A stretch of 64,000 bases of DNA from Macrothele yani (taxonomy: Eukaryota; Arthropoda; Arachnida; Araneae; Macrothelidae), in assembly GCA_039090855.1 (NCBI GenBank), contig CM077005.1, positions 13,617,921-13,681,920 of the forward strand, read 5' to 3'. Made by a program: the position numbers and the translations under genes. This document shows, piece after piece, positions 24,124-35,372 of the stretch (position 1 is its first letter; the number at the start of each line of letters is the position of its first letter). The notes under the pieces are model-generated. The model did no database searches. It had not been told where the DNA came from and was given only the letters and a program-made list of their open reading frames with translations.

Positions 24124-24540
24124 AAACAAGGTGCAACTCTAATCCTGACTGTGTAAAAACATTTGCAGCCAATTATCACAAATACAGAGAAGTATCTTTA
24201 GAGCATATTGAGAAATTTGGTCAATCTATTAAAAAAATCTTGGATAACATGGGCATTTATTGTGAAGCTAAGAATCTGGAAAAGCAATTATCCGTTGTTG
24301 CTAGCACACTTCAGAGAGACACAACATCTATTTCAGTTGCTGTTGAAATATGACTGGACTTACTACAAGAAGAAATCCTGCATCTCCACCGTCTAGATTA
24401 AAAAAAAAAAAAGTCTTGAACAAGCAATTCTTGCACCACATTTTCTAGCAAGCATCATGGATCCGAAATACAGAGGTCAGAAACTTATCCAAGAACAGAA
24501 CAGCATTGCAGAAGAGTGAATATCCAAATTTCACCCTGAT
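24124..24540 (+). pseudogene. hAT transposase, middle/C-terminal block
   Basis: Continuation of the older hAT after the BED-finger hAT insertion. FAANYHKYREVSLEHIEKFG lies in one frame and FLASIMDPKYRG with an ISKFHP-like segment in another. LASIMDPKYRG is the familiar hAT motif before the dimerisation domain. One frame break lies near the A-run at 24400. Confidence 0.72.
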
Positions 24541-24544
24541 TATC

Positions 24545-24985
24545 TAGTCGAATAACACGACCACTCCTGGAATCACTGTGTATTCGCCCAGGCGTGTCAG
24601 AGTGCACGTTACAAGGTTGACCACATGGAGATATACGTGGCTGGCCAGGACAGATGAGCCATAGTGCGTAATGTGAGCACAACAGGCAGAGATAGTGATT
24701 TGATTGATGTTTAAAAAGGAATGATCAACGGTTGCAGTGCCAAGGGTGGAAGCACAGGGCCGTAGAAGAGAAGGGATGGGTCATTCCTTTGTTTGAGGAC
24801 GAGAATTTCAGCTCCGGCGAGGGGGAGGTTTATGGCCGCTAAGATGTCATGGCGAGGACAGGCGCTTTTCCGCACAAGTCTCTCCCTGTATTATGTTGGT
24901 AGTAAACCTGCAAATGGAGTGATCTTTCTGTTACTCGCATTTCTTTGTGAATAAACATGTCTTGTTTATATTTATTTTAATACAT
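24545..24985. other. Unassigned insertion, CpG-bearing
   Basis: About 440 bp between the hAT block and the THAP sequence fit neither. The stretch keeps CpGs and has no coding frame I recognise. It could be the 5' non-coding part of the P-like element or a solo fragment of another repeat. Confidence 0.35.
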
Positions 24986-24988
24986 AAA

Positions 24989-26515
24989 ATGTCTTCATCT
25001 TGTGCTGTGGCTAGTTGTAAAAAATATGCATAAGAAAATCAAGGACCATGGTGTGGTTTATCATGTTTTTCCTGTGAATAACAAGAACATGGTAAAGGAA
25101 TGGATTATTAAATGCAAGCGTGCAGATAATTTTAAAGCTGAAACAGCAAGAATTTGTAGTGACCATTTCCACAGTTCAGACTATGAAGATGATATGAAAA
25201 ATTGCTTGCTTGGACTTCCAGAACATAAATTTCTGAAACCTACAGCTGTGCCAAGTTTCAATTTTGAATGTACAAGATCAACCAGCGTACTCGGAAATGC
25301 ACAAGAACACAGGCAAATGAAAAGGTATGTACATTGAAAGCTCTGAAACAAATCACAGGACTTCCAGAACATAAATTTCTGAAACCTACAGCTGTGCCAA
25401 GTTTCAATTTGGAATGTACAAGATCAACCAGCGTACTCGGAAATGCACAAGAACACAGGCAAATGAAAAGGTATGTACATTGAAAGCTCTGAAACAAATC
25501 ACAGGGCTTAGTTACAAAAAAAAAAAAAAGGTGTGTTGAGGAGGATGTTATTTTCAATGAAAAAGAACATTCAGAAGAAATAACATTTAGAGCAGTATGC
25601 ATGTCTTGCTCAGAAATGGAAACTAAAAACAAAATTCTCACTGAAAGAGTTATGATGGAAAAACAGATAAGCAACTTAAAGAAGAAAAACAAACATTTCC
25701 ACTTACTTTTATGAGCTAAAAAGCAACATTTAAAGAACAACTGTTCAGAGATTCTGTTTATGAGAAAAAGACTAATACAAGAACATATAAAAAACAAAAA
25801 AACACAACAGATAGAAATACATAAACCTTCAGAAAATGTTTGCACCTTCAGAGCTAGAATGCACCGCAAAGTAAAAGAAAAGAAACAAGTGGACAGAAGA
25901 AGATATTAATATTTCTCACGGCATAGTGAGTACAGCTATTTCTAGGAAAGCTTATGATTTCAGGAAGGAAAGAATTTGGATCCCTTTACCAAGTGCAAGC
26001 ACGTTAAAACGATGGTGTGCCAAATTTATTTGTCATCCTGGAATTCGCCACAATGTTCTGCTTCTTATGAAGAAACGTAGTGAAAACCTATCAGAAAATG
26101 AGAAGCTTTGCGTTCTTAGCTTTGATGAAATATACATTGACAGCAAAATATTCTGTGACACAGGAATGAATCAGATTCCGGGTTCATATTCTAAAAGTCT
26201 TAATTGTCCTAGTCAGTGGAATTTTGTCTCCACGGAAGCAACCAGTTTATTTTGTTTTTCAAAGCGTAATGAATACAAAGCTTCTCTTTGAGATCATTAC
26301 AACTCTACAAAAAAACTGGCATAATAGCTAAAGCAGTGGTTTCAGATTTGGGAGGTTGCATGATGTTATGGAAGGAATTGTTAGTTTTGCCGGAAAAGTT
26401 GTTTTTCATGCATCCTTTAAACAGCATCTCAAAGGTTGGGATTTTTACAGACCCACCTCATTTCTTGAAAATTTTGCAGAACTTCATAGGCCAGCTGCAT
26501 TGCTTTCTACATTAG
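24989..26515 (+). pseudogene. P-element/THAP9-type transposase remnant
   Basis: Starts ATG-TCT-TCA and encodes a THAP zinc finger, a C2CH DNA-binding module: CAVASC at the start and CSDHFHSSDYE about 60 residues on, broken by a frameshift near 25025. A 146-bp tandem duplication and a coiled-coil-like K/E-rich stretch follow. The P-type catalytic region then shows LPSASTLKRW, VLSFDEIYIDSKI (first acidic residue context) and GIFTDPPHFLKILQN. Several stops separate the blocks (25740, 25906, 26290). THAP plus FDEIY plus DPPH is the signature of P elements and their host derivative THAP9. Ends of the element were not found. Confidence 0.82.
25212..25503 (+). repeat. 146-bp tandem duplication inside the P-like gene
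   Basis: 25212-25357 and 25358-25503 are nearly identical and repeat the coding segment LPEHKFLKPTAVPSFN plus 3' sequence. This breaks the reading frame relative to a normal P-type protein. Confidence 0.9.
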
Positions 26516-26554
26516 ATTAAGCATTCATTTATTATAACAATGTTTGAACAGACA

Positions 26555-26829
26555 CAATAACGGGGAATGAAACTGATAATTATTTATATATATACGTAGT
26601 TTCAAATGCAAATATGCAAGAGCCCCTATTTCTCCAACTGTTGAGCTGCTGCTGCTGATTTACTCAGTGTCCTTGCAGTGACGTCACGCTCCTGAGTGAG
26701 AGGAGTTCACGTTGGATGCTCGATGAGCCAGCCCTTACTCTTTCAGAAGCCCTGGTGGAAGCATCTTAGAAACAGCAGACTTTGTGGGCTGTTGATGGGG
26801 TGCTGTGGTAAGGGTGTACCAAGAATGGA
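26555..26829 (+). mobile_element. Tc1-like element, left part
   Basis: 5' non-coding and N-terminal coding part of a decayed Tc1. The DNA-binding segment translates with ADFVGC and VVRVYQEW-like words near 26775-26830. It is interrupted at CTGCTG by the hAT 26836-28766 and resumes at 28767 in the expected order. The left boundary is approximate, judged from weak similarity to the complement of the right end near 29690. Confidence 0.65.
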
Positions 26830-26835
26830 CTGCTG

Positions 26836-28766
26836 CATACCTGCCAACTACTACGGAATGTCCGTAGTTTCTACGGATTCAGTCGCCCGACTACGGAACT
26901 ACGGAAACCTTGTTGAAACTACGGACGAGTCTACGAATTTTCCTTTTGTTTTTCAAAATGAGTGTTTCTGCTAATATTTCAGGATATATATAAATGCTTT
27001 TTGTCATAAACTGGAATAGGTGTAACAGTATTATCATGTGATAAGTGGAGGCTCACGCAATGCGTGCTCACGTGCTGGAGTTCGCTCTGGTCAAGCGTTG
27101 GGGGATTCCGAACGCATGAGATTGATTGTTACTGGTGGTAGTTTTGAACTGAAATCTGGCAACGTTACCTGTTCTGCTTGCGTTGTCTCAAGGCTCGCGT
27201 CAGTGAATCAACTTCGAGTTTTGCACGTGCTAAGTTCGCTTCATTAGCGTGTACGGTTGTTGTATTGCGCCTTTCTTCTTCACAAAGATGGATCGTTTCC
27301 TGAAAAAGCGTTTTTAAAATTTAAAACTGAATATTCCAAACAGTGGCCCTGCATTGTTGCATCATCGGAGAAAGACGGATATACCTCTTTTGTACGGTAT
27401 GTACTTAGAATATTTTTGTGGTTTACGGGGACGTGACGATTGTTGGCGCCACGCTGCAAGCAATAAACATGTGGAATTTGTGAAAAGTAAAGCCTCAAAT
27501 CACAGTGTTTCATTATTTTGTACTAAAGATGATGATTTTAGTACTGTACGATCCGAAAGTCTTTTTGCAAGATTTCTAATCGAACATAATATTCCGATTT
27601 CGGTTGCAGATCATGCAGGACCATTGTTCACAAAAATGTTTCCAGACTCTATTATTGCTAAGAAATACAGCAGTGGGTGCACAAAAACAAGTGCCATCAT
27701 TCGCACAATGGCGGATTCCAGCAAATCTAAGATTTGTGATATACTTAAAAATAATTCATTTGCATTAACGACTGATGGCAGCAATGACATCGAGGCCAAA
27801 AAGCTATATCCCTTAATTGTTAGCTATTATGCTCATGAAAAGGGCTAAATCATAACTACTTTGCTTTCATTATTAGATTCTTCTGATAATACTGGAGAAG
27901 GAATATTTAAATTAATTGAATCTGAATTAACGAGACTGGGCATAGGGTGGAATAATTGTGCATCCTTTTTGTTGTGATAACGCAAGCACTATGGCTGGCC
28001 GTTTCAAAGGTGTAGCAGCTTATATTAAAAGCAAACAGCTCGATATTAAAGTTGTTGGTTGTCCATTATAACTGAGGGAATAAAGTTGTCAAGAAAATTT
28101 TTTTTATGCTGGTATGTATTATTGCTAAAGGGAGGCAATTTTTTTTTTTTTTTTTTTTTTTGGAAATGCTGGTATTAATTCAACAAATATAGCAAAATAA
28201 TGTATCTTTACCTGTTGGATTTTTGATAGTTCTTTCCAATTGAATACAAAGCCATAAAAAATGAGTGAAATGGGAATGCTAAGAAATGCTCAGAAATAAG
28301 TATGATTGAACAGCACAGTGCATTTTTTACATCAACGCTGTATGACAAACATCCATATTGTTTTAGTTTCGAAAAAGGAAACTTATTTTGGCAGAGTACA
28401 ACAGAAAAAAATAAGGTAAGCTCCTTTAATTTTACTTTATGCATTAAAGTTTGCTATTTTCATTGTTTCAAATAATCCTGTAGTTCACTAGATAAAAAGT
28501 TGCATTGAGCCATTTGAGCATTGTACTATATAAATTAATAATTTCATGAAATATAAACCCCTCACCCAGCTGAGAAAGCAGCAGTAAATTAAATTATAAC
28601 TCAAAAGCAATAGTAAATTAGTTAGATTAAAAAAAAACCCTGTTAGATTAAGCTATTTAGAAGCATGTAAGGAATTATTTTATCACGGTCAAAAGTAGCT
28701 GTTACGTACGCCGCGTAACAGTACAAGTTACTACTGACAGTGTCCTGGTCAATGTTGGCAGGTATG
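26836..28766 (+). mobile_element. hAT-like element, 6-bp TSD (family A, copy 2)
   Basis: Ends CATACCTGCCAAC and its exact complement GTTGGCAGGTATG, with CTGCTG duplicated at 26830-26835 and 28767-28772. Next to the left end the sequence runs into TACGGA words, as in copy 1. Excision in silico rejoins a Tc1. It carries CpGs in its 5' region (27040-27290) and is younger than the Tc1. Confidence 0.82.
27287..28070 (+). pseudogene. hAT transposase, family A, N-terminal half
   Basis: Starts MDRFLKK at 27287 with an early stop. Then a 164-codon frame (27354-27848) contains FIEHN-like and GPLFTKMFPDS motifs and TTDGSNDIEAKKLYPL, the last aligning with copy 1 at 9214-10615. After a stop at 27846 the sequence still reads SLLDSSDNTGEGIFK and GWNNCASF-like words to about 28000. 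The C-terminal catalytic and dimerisation part is absent, so the copy is internally deleted and non-autonomous. Confidence 0.75.
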
Positions 28767-29695
28767 CTGCTGGCACACCGAGTATCTCCCAACATCATAA
28801 CTGTGGAGCCCAAAAAGGTCATCGACACCAGAGGAGAACGTCGCCTCCATCAACTGGTAAAGGGATCTACATGCAACAGTGCAGCAATTGACCTTACAAA
28901 TGAACCATGGGGCACGCAGGTACATGTCCCCAATAACAGTACAGTAAACCCTATTACGCATGGGTCTCCAGAGTCGACATTGTGTGAAGGCGCCCATGTT
29001 AACCCAGGTCCATTGGCAACGACGCCTGCAGTTCTCATGGGATTACCATCATTGGGCAGTGGGAAAAGGTTGCCTTTTCACCAACGAATAGAGGTTTCTA
29101 CTCCACAGAAGTAACGGACGGTGGTGAACACGGCATCAAACACATGAGAACCAACAACATCTGGACACGCTTGTCAGTCAGGTACAGACCGGCGGTGGCA
29201 GTGAGCCTGTCTGGGGGATGTTTTCCTGGTATGACCTGGCACGACTAGTAACACTGAATGGGTCCCGGAATGCCAATGGCTGCCTGTCCATCCTTGCTGA
29301 CCACATGCATCCCTTCATGTTAGACGCTTACCCTGGTGTTTATGGTGTCTAAGGACAATGCACCCTGTCACAAAGGGGGTGCCTGACTGGTTCCAGGAAC
29401 AAAACAGCAATTTTTCTGTTCTACCTTGGCCAGCGAAATCACCCGACCTCAATCCCATTGAACACTTGTGAGACTATTTGGATCAACAAGTTCAGCATGC
29501 CGACCCACATCATCATCATCTCTGGAACCTCCGTGCTCTGCTGCAGTCCGAAAGGGCACGGGTGCCCTTGGACAACCTTCCAGGGCCTCATTGCGTCCAT
29601 GCCACACCATATCATTGCTGTCATCTGAGCCAAGGGTGGTTATTCCCATTATTAGGTACGTGGTTATAAATATTATTCTGATATGACCGTGTATT
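28767..29695 (+). pseudogene. Tc1-like element, right part with transposase remnant
   Basis: Continuation of the Tc1 begun at about 26555. In broken frames it shows DTRGERRLHQLVKGS, LLRMGLQSRH, VHWQRRLQFS, KDNAPCHKGG (around the second catalytic D) and NPIEHL with the final E near 29455-29465. Many frameshifts and stops are present. Its right end is near 29695, after which the host hAT resumes. Confidence 0.78.
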
Positions 29696-29759
29696 TGCTT
29701 GGTGTAATGGCTTTCAAAATTAATGACACAGAGCACAGACTATTACTTAACATCAATGA

Positions 29760-30007
29760 TGAAAGAAAGTGTCAGCAGCCAGTTTTCTTCCATAAAATGG
29801 TGGCAGATCATTGCAAAAAAGTCTGAAAAGGGCTCAGATTCAAAATTGCCTGCAGGATTTAGACTTTTTTTATGTCTACATTCAGCAACAGGTTCATCTA
29901 CCTCCATTGAGAGAATTTTCTCTATGTTTCAACTAGTTCGGAATAAATTACGAAATAAGCTTGGGGTAGAGAAAGCCACAAAACTTGTTCAGTTTGTACA
30001 TTTTTAA
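29760..30007 (+). pseudogene. hAT transposase, C-terminal dimerisation block
   Basis: Third block of the 20624-30759 hAT: WWQIIAKKSEKGS, then STSIERIFSMFQLVRNKLRN and LGVEKATKLVQF, ending at TAA 30005-30007. IERIFS-x-RNKLRN is the classic hAT dimerisation motif. Non-coding hAT 3' sequence follows to 30759. Confidence 0.85.
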
Positions 30008-30767
30008 GATCACAGCATGGATCAAAATTTCCTGTAGCTTGGTAGTTTTGTTTCTGGCTAAAACTCCTGAGATTACATTAATTACAATGTATTTTAAATG
30101 GTTCTATTATTTAACTCAGAGGTTTGAAAATATTTGAAAATTGTGTGGGTCACAAAACTATGATAATTTCAGCCTGCTGTTTAGGTTTTAGTAAAATACA
30201 AACCACCAAAAATACTTTATTATCTGTACCATTATTTAATTCTTAGGCTATCTTTGTAAATAGTCAAAAACCATTGCACTTTACATGCCATACACAAATA
30301 ATCTCAGGAAAATTTTACTTAAAGATAATATTTTAGTTAGAAGCTAAGTATGCTATATTCTGTTTCTCTATTATTATTTTTTCTATAGTATGAATAGATA
30401 ATGATGGTCTATTCTATAGTTATTCTTTATAGGTGGAAAGCTATTTATATGCAACCATTTATTATTTTCAGGATTATTGTTTCATTTTCTTATTTCAGAT
30501 CAGGTGCTTTGTCAGCTGATCTGAAAGGTTTCTTTGTGGTATGACCTGGCACCACTGCTAAATAATAAAATCGGTAAACCATCACCTTTGAGAAGAAAGT
30601 AAGAAAGAGAATCTAGTCATTATTCCTATTGTTATTCATTGTAAAAGCAAATATTTTATTGGGTTCTGATTAAATTTAGAATATTGTAGAAACAATAGAA
30701 TCTAAATTTGAAAAAACCCAGGTGGGTTTTTCAACTGGGTCCCACCCTGGCGAACCCCGATTCCAAA

Positions 30768-31185
30768 GACATTAAAAAACTGCTGATGGTTTCACAGAAT
30801 CAGAAATCTTTTCATAATCAAACAAGCCAAACATAGTGGGAGATCATATTCATTTGCTATTTAAATTAGTCTCAGTACATGAATATGATCTGTAGTGCTG
30901 TAGCTGCTCCTGAATCCAGCTTGTTCTCTTGGTTGAGCCATCTCCAGTGTTTCCTTCAAGCAATGTAACAGTACCTCAGTGAAGATTTTGAGATTTTGTA
31001 AACAACTGATAAAGGTCTTCAAGGTCTGCATTTTTATGTAGTAGGATCACTGTAGAATTGCTCTCAGTCATCTTCCATTCATTGAGGCATCTGGTGAAAA
31101 CTCATGCAAGCATAGTTTCTATTTCTTCACTTGCTTCATGTACAATGTACACGGTAATTGTTCCCCGTTTCATGATATGAACTGG
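30768..31185 (-). mobile_element. RTE copy split by a hAT, right part
   Basis: Continues 20385-20615. CTGCTGATGGTTTCACAGAATC and the following bases match 6270-6690 of the younger RTE (complement of the FIDYEKAFDSVKPSAV and QPREQAGFR regions). Confidence 0.85.
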
Positions 31186-31445
31186 CAGTGTTGCTTATTT
31201 TTGTAGATGTGTTGATTGTAAAACTAAATCCACATAAAATAAATATAACTACATCAAGATAGTAACATACAATAACTCAGTTTTGACACAAGTTTAACTA
31301 AAAAAGCCATTCTGGATCACAATGACACAAGGGGCACATTTTAGCACAACTGGAACAGCAAGGTACATACAGGTGATCTGCTAGTTGTGCCCAAATCAAC
31401 TGGTACACTGCTCCGAGATATTTTCTCAAATACCTCAATCATATA

Positions 31446-32668
31446 CAGTCGAGTCCCATTATTGGAACCACCTCCTACTTTTGACTTCAACAGCGCGTAG
31501 CCAATGAAAAAAGGCACTTGTCATGAGCTGGCTTGGAGGGTATATAAGGTGTGCAGCAGGCAATCTGAAAACATATCACTCGTTGCTGTCATTGATAAAA
31601 GGAGCGATTTATCAGATTTGCAAAAAGGGATGATTATCGGCTTTCGGGCCAAGGGTGGCAGTATTTCTGAAGCAGCTCAGTTTGTGAACTGTTCGCATGC
31701 TACTGTAGTTATAAAGTGCATTGTGATTGGAGAAATGGTACCATTGCGAATAAGCGATGTGGAAACTGCGGAGCACCATGTGCCATTGATGTGAGAGGTG
31801 AACGTTGGCTTCAAAGGTGTACGAGTTCCGATCGACACGCTACAGTGGGGCCAACTAACTGGCCAAATGAGCCAGGGGGGCTACCGAAAGTGTGTGTAAA
31901 ATGACAGTTCAGCAAACCCTACTGCATATGGGGCTCCAATGCAGATGGATTATCACTGCACCTATGCTAACGAAGGTACATCAGCCAAAAGGATTGCATT
32001 TGCATGGCAGTATTGGAATTGGACCTCCGCTGATTGACAAAGGACTGCCTTCTCCAATGAGTCACATTTTCTGCTTCATCGAACGGAAGGACGTTGGCAT
32101 ATGAGGCGAGAAACATCGGAGAACAAACACTCTTTAACCATTACTGGAAGAACACAAGCCCGGGGGGGCAGCGTTATGGTCTGGGGAACGTTTTCATGGC
32201 ATTCTCTGGGTCCACTCAACTCATACCCGTGGAAAGCACTACGGACTGAATTCATTATGAATCCATCCTTGCAGACCACGTACACCCATACATGCTGATT
32301 GTCTTTCCTGGGGTGGATGGGATCTTCCAGCATGACAATGTGATGTGTCACACAGCTAGGAATGTCCAAGAGTGGTTGGAAGAGCATGATGAAGACTTCA
32401 AAATGCTTCCCTGGCCCCCTAATTCCCCAGACTTAAACCCAATTGAGCATCTGTGGGACCACCTTGATCGTGTTGTTCGCTCTATGGATCCTCCACCACA
32501 CACCCTCCAGCAGCTGTCAGATTCACTGCAGTCATCATGGCTCCACATACCTGTGAACACCTTCCAGCACCTTATTGAGTCACTCCCAGCCCGTCTAGCT
32601 GCTGTCCGCGCTGCACACGGCGGTTACTCTGGATATTAGCTGGTGGTGACAATAATGTGATTTGACTG
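31446..32668 (+). mobile_element. Tc1-like DD36E transposon, copy 1
   Basis: Left end CAGTCGAGTCCCATTATTG and right end by complement CAGTCAAATCACATTATTG, preceded on the left by TA; the right flank reads TG instead of TA. 1223 bp. It shares the family with the split copy at 47036-51345. Confidence 0.9.
31590..32639 (+). pseudogene. Tc1-like DD36E transposase, frameshifted
   Basis: N-terminal HTH in frame (SDLSDLQKGMIIGFRAKGGS, then EAAQFVNCS). It is broken by several frameshifts through 31700-32290. An intact last block runs 32292-32639, with FQHDNVMCHTARNVQEW and SPDLNPIEHLWDHLD. From the D of QHDN to the E of NPIE there are 36 intervening residues, the DD36E spacing. The C-terminus ends AAHGGYSGY and TAG. 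Unlike the copy at 18219-19448, the last E is retained. Confidence 0.87.
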
Positions 32669-34790
32669 TGTATATTGAAAATGAACACTATAATCAGCAA
32701 TACCACATAAAAATTTTCTTTCACAATTTTCAGTCATGATATTATCTTTGAGCCATCTGTTTGCTTTCAATTTCCTTTGAATCATTGGGGAAGGGGGGTA
32801 TATTAGTGTAATTTTTCATTAATGCAGTGCACTTTTCAGGAATACTAACATCACATCATAGCAAAAATGACTGCAAGTATTCAAACTACAGTTACACCCG
32901 AAGTTACATTATAATTCGTTCCTAGACCAACAACATAAGTCAAGGCAAATTTTTCCATAGGCTTGAACTCGAAGTTCTCTTTGGTGGTGGCATTTTATGA
33001 GGCTAAATTATATTTTTAAAAAATACATGTGCATAATTACAGTCGCTCACACTGTCTTTGTCTCCGGCAAACTAACTCTTACTCCCAGCTGTTCATACAA
33101 GCTTCCTACCTTAACTTGTTCTCTCTCGTGTCTCTGAACTCACTCTTTCACATGCTCTATCTTTGTCATGAATTGTCCGCCAAACTGACTTTCTACCTGA
33201 GCCTAACAAAACCCCAACATTCTACTCTGGTGCCTATGAGCTGCTCCACTGTCTTTACCCATTATGCCTCTCTTCGTTCACACAGGAAATGGGGTTGACC
33301 TCTGACCTTACTATGCTCTGAAAGAAAAGTGCTAACTCGCAGAGCAAAACTGAGTATAAGTCTTTCTATGTTGATTTCCGCAGTCTTTACACGATTTTAT
33401 TCAAATAAAACATTTGACTGTTTAGATGATTTATTGTGATGAAGTTAATTATTAAATTCATATAGTAAACATTTTACTTAGTACTGAGTATAAGTACTGA
33501 ATGTACATAAGTACTGCCTATGACAATGACATACATAGCGAAAATATACAATACAGTACGTGTATGTCCTAGTGAACTGGAAATATTATTTTAAACATAA
33601 CACAAGCACAGACCAAAGCACGTCCTTCCACAATAAAAAGCATAAGTCATTATGACCTTACATAATTATGAAGAAAAAAAAACAAGATTAAATTCACATC
33701 TAAGTAACATATTTATTTATTTTTAAAACTACGTACACCGCAAAAGATATTTTTTTTTTTTTGGCCATAAATTGAAACTGAGCCATGATTTAAAAAGGCC
33801 GTTACAGCGAAAAGCCATATAACGAGTGGCCGTATATCGAGGTATCAGTGTACTGAAATATAGCTCAACAAAGACCCTCCCCCTCTCCAGAATCTCCTCA
33901 AAGCAGCAAGCATCCTCTTAATTCCTTTTCTGGTTGTTGCTACTCGCTGCTCATCAGAATTAATGTCCTTAAGGATATTCGTCCCAGTTTTAATGAGATT
34001 TAACCTCTTGTTCAATTTTGAAATTGTCATTTTTCTTTCCATAGGCTAAAAGTCAGATTTCTCAGTTTCTTCAAGAATGCTTTGGTTCCAAATTTCTAGA
34101 AGATCGCCACGCACTCCGATAACATGCGCATCTCAGATTAATACCAACCCTGCATTCCAACGCCTCCAGCTGTGTATGTGCATTCCCCCTTCATGTCATT
34201 GTGCCCAGATGGCATGGTGAAATACAAATCACCCCTCCTTCCCTCCAAGTGCGATGTCAAAAGTGTGCAAAACCCCATTTTGTACAGTTATACAAAAAGG
34301 GTGTCCCCACCCTTTTTATACAGTTTGGACTGAACGGCGTAAGTGCGAGGTGACATAAGTTGAGACAATGTGCAAGTTGGGGGATTACTGCATTTGACAA
34401 TTCATTTCATTCTAGGTCTGAGTAAATCTAGTTACTATACATCTTAGTTACTACGTTGACTGAAAATCCTCTTGATATGTAGCATTTAAACTTGCACAGC
34501 ACATGAAATACTGTGCATATAAATTAATACTTCATGTCCATGCAATATGGCAAGGTAAAAGCATCATTTTTTGGCATTAGAATATCCTTAGCAATGACAG
34601 TTTACAAGGAAACCAAATCCAAAAACTTGAAGATTCTGGATAAGAACCAAACACTTTTAAATTGTAAAATGTAGGTTTATTAAACCTCACCAGGAATGTG
34701 CAATTCAAGTTTTCTGAATCTTATCTTTTAATATACTAAATTGCTCATATATTAATAAGCCATGGAAAAAAAACATGCGATAAATTTGAT
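32669..34790. other. Intron DNA, possible pogo-type terminal fragments
   Basis: No gene recognised. CAGTTACACCCGAAGTTAC (near 32888) and the complement of sequence ending at about 34391 (CAGTAATCCCCCAACTTGC) look like related pogo-type inverted ends. A third similar end lies near 33850 (complement reads CAGTACACTGATACCTCG). They may bound one or two very old DNA elements, but no transposase or clear TSD supports this. Confidence 0.3.
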
Positions 34791-35176
34791 GGTTCGTAGA
34801 AGCATGTATGTACATGTTCTTCGTTGTTTCAACTTTTTGTGCATTATCACCTCTGCTACTACCTGTCCCGTTCGCCATACCTTATTTAAAATGGGGAACT
34901 TGCATTACAAACATATTGTACTTAGAATAAACTGTACAAAAATACTTACCTGTCTCAATGTCATTCATTATCCATTTGAATGACATTGAAATCGATTAAT
35001 GAATGATATTGAGACAGATAAGCATTTTTGTACAGTTTATTCAAAGTACAATATGTCTGTAATGCAAGTTCCCCATTTTAAATAAGGTATGGCGAACGGG
35101 ACAGGTAGTAGCAGAGGTGATAATGCGCAAAAGTTGAAACAACGAAGAACATTTACATATGTGCTTCTACGAAACC
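34791..35176. repeat. 386-bp near-perfect palindrome
   Basis: Two arms of about 190 bp (from GGTTCGTAGAAGC at 34791 to its complement ending at 35176) pair with few mismatches around a centre near 34984. It sits about 200 bp upstream, on the intron side, of the SMARCAD1 exon 35373-35581 donor. It resembles a foldback MITE. The complementary arms would form a long double-stranded RNA stem in the pre-mRNA. Confidence 0.88.
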
Positions 35177-35372
35177 TATCTTTTAAAGAATGCTCCTCAT
35201 TGAAATTTCTTCAATTATTATACACATGGCCTTTAGACCTAAAATTAAATTAAGAAAATAGTGACATAACTGAAAGTGATTAGTTGTGCATGACTTACTT
35301 ACTATACTAATAAAACCATAAGTTTTCCATAAAATAAAGCAGAATGGCAAGAAAACCCAAAAAACATCTTAC

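Larger units (their letters stand above)
20624..30759 (+). mobile_element. 10.1-kb hAT with nested insertions, 8-bp TSD
   Basis: ATTCCAAA is duplicated at 20616-20623 and 30760-30767. The left end is CAGGGTTTGAAAAAACC and the right end by complement CGGGGTTCGCCAGGG. The left subterminal region repeats GGGCTTTTTCAGGTTTTATT-like words three to four times. Removing the insert rejoins an RTE copy. The element was originally perhaps 3 kb; the rest is later insertions (21482-24115, a P-element relative around 24960-26520, and a Tc1 around 26555-29695 with its own hAT). Three blocks of its own transposase remain. Confidence 0.85.

Noticed and set aside
25258..25869. 203-codon minus-strand frame with hydrophobic stretches
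   Set aside because: Antisense to the P-like/THAP sequence and lengthened by the 146-bp duplication; no independent support.
29449..29736. Short frames rich in Met/Asp or Ser/Pro on both strands
   Set aside because: They fall within the Tc1 C-terminal remnant and are out of frame with it.
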